From assembly GCF_051401765.1 (NCBI RefSeq), contig NW_027480505.1, forward strand, positions 248,001 to 312,000: DNA of 64,000 bases, in the 5' to 3' direction. Source of the DNA: Calliopsis andreniformis (Eukaryota > Arthropoda > Insecta > Hymenoptera > Andrenidae). Every line of letters starts with the position of its first letter. Within the stretch, counting starts at the first letter, position 1. This document shows positions 51,868 through 63,300 of this stretch, one piece after another. Below the pieces are notes generated by a model. That model had not been told where the DNA came from. It did no database searches and saw only the letters and a program-made list of their open reading frames with translations. The position numbers and the translations under genes are program-made.

Positions 51868-51882
51868 CCTGTTTATAACAGG
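51868..51882. repeat. 15-bp inverted repeat made by a 4-bp insertion
   Basis: CCTGTT-TAT-AACAGG has perfect 6-bp arms around a 3-base loop. Related monomers, including the paired copy at about 54528-54541, read CCTGTTATAGGATGG instead. The net gain is 4 bp and explains the change of offset between the duplicated blocks from 2660 to 2656. A templated fold-back error during replication would produce such a change. Confidence 0.75.
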
Positions 51883-54611
51883 ATGGAAAGACTGTTGCAT
51901 TTTTATTGCATTTTATGCTTCTGGCGTTCACTTCTTAGGCCCTGACTATTCGATCTGGTGGAACAACGCCCTAGGGTGAAGCCTAGGTTGCCCGGAACGT
52001 AGAAATGACCATAACTTTTACACTGGTAGCAATTATTCGTTTTATACAATGGAAAAACTGTTCTATTTATTATGTATTTTATGCTTCGTGCGTTGACTTC
52101 TAAGGCCCTAACTGTTTGATCTGGTGTTGCAACGCCCTAGAGTGAAGCCTAGATTGCCCGGAACGTAGAAATGACAATTACTGTCACACTGTTTGCAATT
52201 ATACCTTTTATACGATGCAAAAGCTGTTGTATTTATATCGTATTTTATGCTTCCGGCGTTGACTTCTAAGGACCTAACTATTCGATCTGGTGGAGCAACG
52301 CCCTAGAGTGAAGCCTAGGTTGCTCGGAATGTGGAAATAACCATAACTTTCACACTGGTTGCAATTATTCGTTTTTTACGATGGAAAAGCTGTTGTATTT
52401 ATATTGTATTTTATGCTTCTGGCGTTCACTTTTTAGGCCCTAACTACTCGATCTGGTGGAACAACGCCCCAGGGTGAAGCCTAGGTTGCCCGGAACGTAG
52501 AAATGACCATAACTTTTACACTAGTAGCAATTATTCGTTTTATACAATGGAAAAACTGTTCTATTTATTTTGTATTTTATGCTTCGGGCGTTGACTTCTA
52601 AGGCCCTAACTGTTTGATCTGGTGGAGCAACGCCCTAGGGTGAAGCCTAGGTTGCCCGGAACGTAGAAATGACCATTACTTTCACACTGTTTGCGATTAT
52701 TCCTTTTATACGATGGAAAAGCTGTTGTATTTATATCGTATTTTATGCTTCTGGCGTTCACTTCTTAGGCCCTGACTATTCGACCTGGTGGAACAACGCC
52801 CTAGGGTGAAGCCTAGGTTGCCCGGAACGTAGAAATGACCATAACTTTTACACTGGTAGCAATTATTCGTTTTATACAATGGAAAAACCGTTCCATTTAT
52901 TTTGTGTTTTATGCTTCGTGCGTTGACTTCTAAGGCCCTAACTGTTTGATCTGGTGGAGCAACGCCCTATAGTGAAGCATAGATTGCCCGGAACGTAGAA
53001 ATGACAATTACTTTCACACTGTTTGCAATTATTCCTTTTATACGATGCAAAAGCTGTTGTATTTATATCGTATTTTATGCTTCTGGCGTTGACTTCTAAG
53101 GACCTAACTATTTGATCTGGTGGAGCGACGCCCTAGAGTGAAGCCTAGGTTGCTCGGAACGTAGAAATGACCAGAACGTTTACACTGGTAGCAATTATTC
53201 GTTTTATACAATGGAAAAGCTGTTCTATTTATTTTGTATTTTATGCTTCGTGCGTTGACTTCTAAGGCCCTAGCTGTTTGATCTGGTGGAGCAACGCCCT
53301 AGAGTGAAGCCTAGATTGCCCGGAACGTAGAAATGACAATTACTTTCACACTGTCTGCAATTATTCCTTTTATACGATGCAAAAGCTGTTGTATTTATAT
53401 CGTATTTTATGCTTCTGGCGTTGACTTCTAAGGCCCTGACTATTCAATCTGTTGGAGCAACGCCCTAGAGTGAAGCCTAGGTTGCTCGGAATGTAGAAAT
53501 GACCATAGCTTTCACACTGGTTGCAATTATTCGTTTTATATGATGGAAAAACTGTTGTATTTATATTGTATTTTATGCTTCTGGCGTTCACTTCTTAGGC
53601 CCTAACCGTTTGGTCTGGTGGACCAACGCCATAGAGTGAAGCCTAGGTTGCCCGGAACGTAGAAATGACCATAACTTTCACACTGGTTGCTATTATTCGT
53701 TTTATACGATGGAAAAACTGTTATATTGATATAGTATTTTATGCTTCAGGCGTTGACTTCTGAGGCCGTAGCTATTCGGTGTGGTGGAGGAACGCCATAG
53801 AGTGAAGCCTAGGTTGCCCGGAACGTAGAAATGTCCATATCTTTCACACTGTTTGCAATTATTCATTTTATACGGTGGCAAAGCTGTTGCATTTATATTG
53901 TATTTTATGCTTCTGGCGTTGACTCCTTAGGCCGTAACTATTCGATCTGGTGGAGCAATGCCTCAGAGTTAAGTCTAGGATGCCCAAAACGCCGAAATGA
54001 TCATTACTTTCACACATGTTGCAATTATTCCTGTTATACGATGAAAAGACTGTTGTATTTTTATTGTATTTTATGCTTCAGGCGTAGGCTTCTAAGGCCG
54101 TGGCTATTGGATATGGTAGAGCACCGCCCTAGAGTGAAGCCTAGGTTTCTCGGAACGCAGAAATGACCACTACTTTCACACTGTTTGCAATTATTCATTT
54201 AATACGATGGAAAAGCTGTTGTATTTATATCGTATTTTATGCTTCGTGCGTTGACTTCTAAGGCCCTAGCTATTCGATCTAGTGGAGCAACGCCCTAGAG
54301 TGAAGCCTAGGTTGCCCGGAACGTAGAAATGACCATAGCTTTCACACTGGTTGCGATTATACCTTTTATACGATGGAAAAGCTGTTGTATTTATATCGTA
54401 TTTTATGCTTCGGGCGTTGACTTCTTTGGCCCTAACAATTCGATCTGGTGGAGCAACGCCCTAGAGTGAAGCATAGGTTCCCTGGAACGTACAAATGACC
54501 ATCACTTTCACACGGGTTGCAATTATTCCTGTTATAGGATGGAAAGACTGTTGCATTTTTATTGCATTTTATGCTTCTGGCGTTCACTTCTTAGGCCCTG
54601 ACTATTCGATC

Positions 54612-54945
54612 TGGTGGAACAACGCCCTAGGGTGAAGCCTAGGTTGCCCGGAACGTAGAAATGACCATAACTTTTACACTGGTAGCAATTATTCGTTTTA
54701 TACAATGGAAAAACTGTTCTATTTATTATGTATTTTATGCTTCGTGCGTTGACTTCTAAGGGCCTAACTGTTTGATCTGGTGGAACAACGCCCTAGGGTG
54801 AAGCCTAGGTTGCCCGGAACGTAGAAATGACCATAACTTTTACACTGGTAGCAATTATTCGTTTTATACAATGGAAAAACTGTTCTATTTATTATGTATT
54901 TTATGCTTCGTGCGTTGACTTCTAAGGGCCTAACTGTTTGATCTG
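54612..54945 (+). repeat. Tandem identical monomer pair
   Basis: One 166-bp monomer with the unusual combination TATTTATTATGTATTTTATG, CTTCGTGCGTTGAC and CTAAGGGCCTAACTG is present twice in a row; the TATTATG element starts near 54724 and again 166 bp later. No mismatch was seen up to TTTGATCTGG, after which the second copy reads AGGAGC where the first reads TGGAAC. This is a very young local duplication. Confidence 0.85.
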
Positions 54946-57388
54946 GAGGAGCAACGCCCTAGAGTGAAGCCTAGATTGCCCGGAACGTAGAAATGACAAT
55001 TACTTTCACACTATTTGCAATTATTCCTTTTATACGATGCCAAAGCTGTTGTATTTATATCGTATTTTATGCTTCGGGCGTTGACTTCTAAGGCCCTAAC
55101 TGTTTGGTCTGGTGGGGCAACGCCCTAGGGTGAAGCCTATGTTGCCCGGAACGTAGAAATGACCATTACTTTCACACTGTTTGCGATTATTCCTTTTATA
55201 CGATGGAAAAGCTGTTGTATTTATATCGTATTTTATGCTTCTGGCGTTGACTTCTATGGCCCTAGCTATTCGATCTAGTGGAGCAACGCCCTAGAGTGAA
55301 GCCTAGGTTGCCCGGAACCTAGAAATGACCATCACTTTCAAACTGGTTGCAATTAATCCTGTTATACGATGGAAAACCTGTTGTATTTTTATTGCATTTT
55401 ATGATTCTGGCGTTCACTTCTTAGGCCCTAACTATTCGATCTGGTGGAACAACGCCCTAGGGTGAAGCCTAGGTTGCCCGGAACGTAGGAATGACCATAA
55501 CTTTTACACTGGTAGCAATTGTACGTTTTATACAATGGAAAAACTGTTGTATTTGTATTGTATTTTATGCTTCTGGCGTTGACTTCTTAGGCCCTAACTA
55601 TTCGATCTGGTGGAGCAATGCCTCAGAGTTAAGTCTAGGAAGCCCGAAACGCCGAAATGATCATTACTTTCACGCTTGTTGCAATTATTCCTGTTATACG
55701 ATGAAAAGACCGTTGTATTTTTATTGTATTTTATGCTTCAGGCGTAGGCTTCTAAGGCCGTAGCTATTGGATATGGTGGAGAACCGCCCTAGAGTGAAGC
55801 CTAGGTTGCTCGGAATATAGAAATGACCATAACTTTCACACTGGTTGCAATTATTCGTTTTCTACGATGGAAAAACTGTTGTATTTATATTGTATTTTAT
55901 GCTTCTGGCGTCCACTTCTTAGGGCCTAACTATTCGATCTGATGGAATAATGCCCTAGGGTGAAGCCTAGGTTGCCCGGAACGTAAAAATGACCATAACT
56001 TTTACACAGGTAGCAATTATTCGTTTTATACAATGGAAAAACTGTTCTATTTATTTTGTATTTTATGCTTCGGGCGTTGAGTTCTTTGGCCCTAACAATT
56101 CGATCTGGTGGAGCAACACCCTAGAGTGAAGCATAGGTTCCCTGGAACGTACAAATGACCATCACTTTCACACGGGTTGCAATTATTCCTGTTATAGGAT
56201 GGAAAGACTGTTGCATTTTTATTGCATTTTATGCTTCTGGCGTTCACTTCTTAGGCCCTGACTATTCGACCTGGTGGAACAACGCCCTAGGGTGAAGCCT
56301 AGGTTGCTCGGAATGTAGAAATGACCATAGCTTTCACACTGGTTGCAATTATTCGTTTTATACGATGGAAAAACTGTTGTATTTATATTGTATTTTATGC
56401 TTCTGGCGTTGACTTCTTAGGCCCTAACTATTCGACCTGGTGGAACAACGCCCTAGGGTGAAGCCTGGGTTGCCCGGAACGTAGAAATGACCATAACTTT
56501 TACACTGGTAGCAATTATTCGTTTTATACAATGGAAAAACCGTTCTATTTATTATGTATTTTATGCTTCGTGCGTTGACTTCTAAGGCCCTAACTGTTTG
56601 ATCTGGTGGAGCAACGCCCTAGAGTGAACCCTTGATTGCCCGGAACGTAGAAATGGCAATTACTTTCACACTGTTTGCAATTATTCCTTTTATACGATGC
56701 AAAAGCTGTTGTATTTATATCGTATTTTATGCTTCTGGCGTTGACTTCTAAGGACCTAACTATTCGATCTGGTGGAGCAACGCCCTAGAGTGAAGCCTAG
56801 GTTGCTCGGAATGTAGAAATAACCATAACTTTCACACTGGTTGCAATTATTCGTTTTTTACGATGGAAAAGCTGTTGTATTTATATTGTATTTTATGCTT
56901 CTGGCGTTCACTTTTTAGGCCCCAACTACTCGATCTGGTGGAACAACGTACCAGGGTGAAGCCTAGGTTGCCCGGAACGTAGAAATGACCATAACTTTTA
57001 CACTGGTAGCAATTGTACGTTTTATACAATGGAAAAACTGTTGTATTTGTATTGTATTTTATGCTTCTGGCGTTGACTTCTTAGGCCCTAACTATTCGAT
57101 CTGGTGGAGCAATGCCTCAGAGTTAAGTCTAGGATGCCCGAAACGCCGAAATGATCATTATTTTCACGCTTATTGCAATTATTCCTGTAATACGATGAAA
57201 CGACTGTTGTATTTTTATTGTATCTTATGTTCCTGGCGTTGACTTCTAAGGCCCTAACTATTCGATCTGGTGGAGCAACACCCTGGAGTGAAGCCTAGGT
57301 TGCCCGGAACGTGGAAATGACCAGAACTCTCACACTGGTTGCAATTATTCGTTTTATACGATGTAAAGGTTGTTGTATTTATATCGTA
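54946..57388 (+). repeat. Satellite block sharing fragments with 49.6-49.9 kb
   Basis: About 55491-55660 recurs at 56985-57154, offset 1494 (9 monomers), with the rare AATTGTACGTTTTATAC and TTGTATTTGTATTG. After that, 57090-57388 follows 49617-49915 instead (offset 7473), sharing CTTATTGCAATTATTCC, GTAATACGATG, GTATCTTATGTTCC and CCAGAACTCTCACAC. The junction near 57100 is therefore a switch between two source segments. No gene is present. Confidence 0.82.
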
Positions 57389-60300
57389 TTTTATGCTTCT
57401 GGCGTTGACTTCTTAGGCCCTAACTATTCGACCTGGTGGAGCAACGCCCTAGAGTGAAACCTAGGTTGCCCGGAACGTAGAAATGACCACTACTATCACA
57501 CTGGTTGCAAATTATTCCTGCTACACGATGGAAAAGCTGTTGTATTTTTATTGCAGTTTATGCTGCGGGCATTGAATTCTAAGGCCCTAACTATTCAATC
57601 TGTTGGAGCAACGCCCAAGCCTGAAGCCTAGGCTGCCCGGAACGTAGAAATGACCATAACTTTCACACTGGTTGCAATTATTTGTTTTATACGATGGAAA
57701 ATCTGTTGTATTTATATCGTATTTTATGCTTCTGGCGTTGACTTCTTAGACCCTAACTGTTCCATCTGGTGGAACAACGCCCTAGGGTGAAGCCTAGTTT
57801 GCCCAGAACGTAGAAATGACCATAACTTTTACACTGGCAGAAATTATTCGTTTTATACAATGGAAAAACTGTTCTATTTATTTTGTATTTAATGCTTCGG
57901 GCGTTGACTTCTAAGGCCCCAACTGTTTGATCTGGTGGAGCAACGCCCTTGAGTGAAGCCTAGGTTGCATGGAACGTAGAAATGACCATCACTTTCACAC
58001 AGGTTGCAATTATTCCTGTTATAGGATGGAAAGACTGTTGTATTTTTATTGTATTTTATACTTCAGGCGTTGACTGATGAGGCCGTAGCTATTCAATGTG
58101 GTGGAAGAGCGCCATACAGTGAGGCCTAGGTTGCCCGGAACGTAGAAATGACCACTACTTTCACACTGTTTGCAATTATTCATTTAATACGATGGAAATG
58201 CTGTTGTATTTATTACGTATTTTATGCTTCGGGCGTTGATTTCTTAGGCCCTAACATTTCGATCTGGTGGAGCAACGCCCGACAGTGAAGCCAAGGTTGC
58301 CCGGAACGTAGAAATGACCATAACTTTTACACTGGTAGCAATTATTCGTTTTATACAATGGAAAAACTGTTCTATTTATTTTGTATTTAATGCTTCGGGC
58401 GTTGACTTCTAAGGCCCTAACTGTTTGATCTGGTGGAGCAACGCCCTAGAGTGAAGCCTAGGTTGCCTGGAACGTAGAAATGACCATCCCTTTCTCACGG
58501 GTTGCAATTATTCCTGTTATAGGATGGAAGGACTGTTGTATTTTTGTTGTATTTTATACATCAGGCGTTGACTTCTGAGGCCGTAGCTATCCGATGTGGT
58601 GGAAGAACGCCATACAGTGAAGCCTAGGTTGCCCGGAACGTAGAAATGACCATAACTTTCACACTGGTTGCAATTATTTGTTTTATACGATGGAAAAGCT
58701 GTTGTATTTATATCGTATTTTATGCCTCTGGCGTTGACTTTTTAGGCCCTAACTATTCCATCTGGTGGAACAACGCCCTAGAGTAAAGCCCAGGTTGCGC
58801 GGAACGTAGAAATGACCATAACTTTCACACTGGTAGCTATTATTCGTTTGATACAATGGAAAAACTGTTCTATTTATTTTGTATTTAATGCTTCGGGCGT
58901 TGACTTCTAAGTCCCTAACTATTCGATGAGGTGGAGCAACGCCCTAGAGTGAAGCCTAGGTTGCTCGAAATGTAGAAATGACCATAACTTTCACACAGGT
59001 TGCTATCATTCGTTTTAAATGGTGGAAAATCTGTTGTATTTATATTGTATTTTATTCTTATGGCGTTGAATTCTAAGTCCCTAGCTATTCGATCTGGTGG
59101 AGCAACGCCCTAGAGTGAAACCTAGGTTACCCGGAACGTAGTATTGTCCAGTACTTTCATACTGTTTGCAGTTATTCCTGTTATACGATGGAAAAACTTT
59201 TGCATCTTTATTGTATTTTATGCTTCTGGCGTTGACTTCTTGGGCCCTAACTATTCCATCTGGTGGAACAACGCCCTAGGGTAAAGCCCAGATTGCGCGG
59301 AACGTAGAAATGACCATAACTTTCACACTGGTAGCAATTTTTCGTTTTATACGATGGAAAAACTGTTTTATATATTTTGTATTTTAAGCTTCGGGCGTTG
59401 ACTTCTAAGGCCCTAACTATTCGATCTGCTGGAGCAACGCCATAGAGTGAAGCCTAGGTTGCCCGGAACGTAGAAATGACCATAACTTTCACACTGGTTG
59501 CAATTATTCGTTTTATACGATGGAAAAGCTGTGGCATCTTTATTGTATTTTATTCATCTGGGGCTGACTACTAAGGCCGTAGCTATTAGATGTGGTGGAG
59601 CAACGCCCTAGAGTGACGCCTAGGTTGCCCGGAACGTAGAAATGACCATTACTTTCACAATGTTTGCAATTATTCATTTTATACGATGGAAAAACTTTTG
59701 TACTTATATTGTATTTTATTCTTCTGGCGTTGACTTCTTAGGCCCAAACTATTCGATCTGGTGGAACAACACCCTAGGGTGAAGCCTAGGTTGCCCGGAA
59801 CGTAGAAATGACCATAGCTTTTACACTGGCAGCAATTATTCGTTTTATACAATGGAAGAACCATTCTATTTATTTTGTATTTTATGCTTCTGGCGTTGAC
59901 TTCTTAGGCCTTAACTATTCGATCTGGTGGAACAACGCCGTAGAGTGAAGCCTAGGTTGCCCGGAACGTAGAAATGACCATTACTTTCACACTGCTTGCA
60001 ATTATTCGTTTTATACGATGGAAAATCTGTTGCATCTTTATCGTATTTTATGCTTCTGGCGTTGACTTCTTAGGCCGTAACTATCCGATCTGGTGGAGCA
60101 ACGCCCTGGAGTGAAACCTGGGTTGCCCGGAACGTAGAAATGACCACTACTATCACACTGGTTGCAAATTATTCCTGCTATACGATGGAAAAACTGTTGT
60201 ATTTTTATAGCATTTTATGCTTCTGGCGTTCACTTCTTAGGCCCTAACTATTCGATCTGGTGGAACAACGCCCTATGGTGAAGCCTAGGTTGCCCGGAAC

Positions 60301-63300
60301 GTAGAAATGACCACTACTATCACACTGGTTGCAAATTATTCCTGCTATACCATGGAAAAACTTTTGTATTTTTATAGCATTTTATGCTTCTGGCGTTCAC
60401 TTCTTAGGCCATAACTATTCGATCTGGTGGAACAACGCCCTATGGTGAAGCCTAGGTTGCCCGGAACGTAGAAATGACCATAGCTTTTACACTCGTAGCA
60501 ATTATTCGTTTTATACAATGGAAAAACCGTTCTATTTATTTTGTATTTTATGCTTCGGGCGTTGACTTCTAAGGCCCTAACTATTCAATCTGTTGCAGCA
60601 AAGCCCTAGGGTGAAGCCTAGGTTGCTCGGAAAGTAGAAATGACCATAAGTTTCATACTGGTTGCAATTATTCGTTTTATACGATGGAAAAACTGTTTTA
60701 TTTATATTGTATTTTATGCTTCTGGCGTTGACTTGTCAGGCCCTAATTATTCGATCTGGTGGAGCAATGCCTCAGAGTTAAGTCTAGGATTCCGGAAACG
60801 CCGAAATGATCATTACTTTCACGCTTGTTGAAATTATTCCTGTTATGCGATGAAAAGACTAATGTATTTTTATTGTATTTTATGCTTCAGACGTGGACTT
60901 CTGAGGCCGTAGCTATTCGATGTGGTGGAAGAACGCCATACAGTGAAGCCTAGGTTGCCCGGAACGTATAAATGACCACTACTTTCACACTGTTTGCAAT
61001 TATTCATTTAATGCGATGGAAATGCTGTTGTATTTATATCGTATCTTATGCTACGGGCGTTGACTTCTTAGGCCCTAACATTTCGATCTGGTGGAGCAAC
61101 GCCCGACAGTGAAGCCTAGGTTGCCCGGAACGTAGATATGACCATAACCTTCACACAGGTTGCAATTATTGGTTTTATACGGTGTAAAGGCTGTGGTACT
61201 TATTTTGTATTTTATTCTTCGGGTGTTGACTTCTTAGGCCCTAACTATTCGACCTGGTGGAACAACGCCGTAGAGTGAAGCCTGGGTTGCCCGGAACGTA
61301 GAAATGACCATTACTTTCACACTGTTTGCAATTATTCCTTTTATAAGATGGACAAGCTGTTGTATTTATATCGTATTTTATGCTTCTGGCGTTGACTTCT
61401 TAGGCCCTAACTATTCGATCTGGTGGAACAACGCCGTAGAGTGAAGCCTAGGTTGCTCGGAAAGTAGAAATGACCATAAGTTTCATACTGGTTGCTATCA
61501 TTCGTTTTATATGGTGGAAAATCTGTTGTATTTATATTGTATTTTATTCTTATGGCGTTGAATTCTAAGTCCCTAGCTATTCGATCTGGTGGAGCAACGC
61601 CCTAGAGTGAAACCTAGGTTACCCGGAACGTAGTATTGTCCAGTACTTTCATACTGTTTGCAGTTATTCCTGTTATACGATGGAAAAACTGTTGTATTTA
61701 TATTGTATTTTATGCTTCTGGCGTTCACTTCTTAGGCCCTAACTATTCGATCTGGTGGAACAACACCCTAGGGTGAAGCCTAGGTTGCCCGGAACGTAGA
61801 AATGACCATAGCTTTTACACTGGCAGCAATTATTCGTTTTATACAATGGAAGAACCATTCTATTTATTTTGTATTTTATGCTTCTGGCGTTGACTTCTTA
61901 GGCCTTAGCTATTCGATCTGGTGGAACAACGCCGTAGAGTGAAGCCTAGCTTGCCCGGAACGTAGAAATGACCATTACTTTCACACTGCTTGCAATCATT
62001 CGTTTTATACGATGGAAAATCTGTTGCATCTTTATCGTATTTTATGCTTCTGGCGTTGACTTCTTAGGCCGTAACTATCCGATCAGGTGGAGCAACGCCC
62101 TGGAGTCAAACCTGGGTTGCCCGGAACGTAGAAATGACCACTACTATCACACTGGTTGCAAATTATTCCTGCTATACGATGGAAAAACTGTTGTATTTTT
62201 ATAGCATTTTATGCTTCTGGCGTTCACTTCTTAGGCCCTAACTATTCGATCTGGTGGAACAACGCCCTAGGGTGAAGCCTAGGTTGCCCGGAACGTAGAA
62301 GTGACCATAGCTTTTACACTCGTAGCAATTATTCGTTTTATACAATGGAAAAACCGTTCTATTTATTTTGTATTTTATGCTTCGGGCGTTGACTTCTAAG
62401 GCCCTAACTATTCAATCTGTTGCAGCAAAGCCCTAGGGTGAAGCCTAGGTTGCTCGGAAAGTAGAAATGACCATAAGTTTCATACTGGTTGCAATTATTC
62501 GTTTTATACGATGGAAAAACTGTTTTATTTATATTGTATTTTATGCTTCTGGCGATGACTTGTCAGGCCCTAATTATTCGATCTGGTGGAGCAATGCCTC
62601 AGAGTTAAGTCTCGGATTCCGGAAACGCCGAAATGATCATTACTTTCACGCTTGTTGAAAATATTCCTGTTATGCGATGAAAAGACTGTTGTATTTTTAT
62701 TGTATTTTATGCTTCAGACGTGGACTTCTGAGGCCGTAGCTATTCGATGTGGTGGAAGAACGCCATACAGTGAAGCCTAGGTTGCCCGGAACGTATAAAT
62801 GACCACTACTTTCACACTGTTTGCAATTATTCATATAATACGATGGAAATGCTGTTGTATTTATATCGTATCTTATGCTACGGGCGTTGACTTCTTAGGC
62901 CCTAACTATTCGATCTGGTGGAACAACGCCGTAGAGTGAAGCCTAGGTTGCCCGGAACGTAGAAATGACCATTACTTTCACACTGTTTGCAATTATTCGT
63001 TTTATACGATGGAAAAACTGTTGCATCTTTATCGTATTTTATGCTTCTGGCGTTGACTTCTTAGGCCGTAACTATCCGATCTCGTGGAGCAACGCCCTGG
63101 AGTGAAACCTGGGTTGCCCGGAACGTAGAAATGACCACTACTATCACACTGGTTGCAAATTATTCCTGCTATACGATGGAAAAACTGTTGTATTTTTATT
63201 GCATTTTATGCTTCTGGCGTTCACTTCTTAGGCCCTAACTATTCGATCTGGTGGAGCAACGCCCTAGGGTGAAGCCTAGGTTGCCCGGAACGTAGAAATG

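Larger units (their letters stand above)
48290..54945 (+). repeat. 26- and 16-monomer duplications
   Basis: About 48290-49685 recurs at 52609-54004, offset 4319 (26 monomers plus 3). About 50966-52090 recurs at 53626-54746, offset 2660 before the 51868 palindrome and 2656 after it. The stretch 53626-54004 belongs to both matches, so the right copy is a join of two earlier segments. Shared states include ACCAGAACGTTTACAC, AACCGTTCCATTTATTTTG, GAATGTCCATATCTTTC written here for the GTAGAAATGTCC variant, and GACTCCTTAGGCC. No gene is present. Confidence 0.85.
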
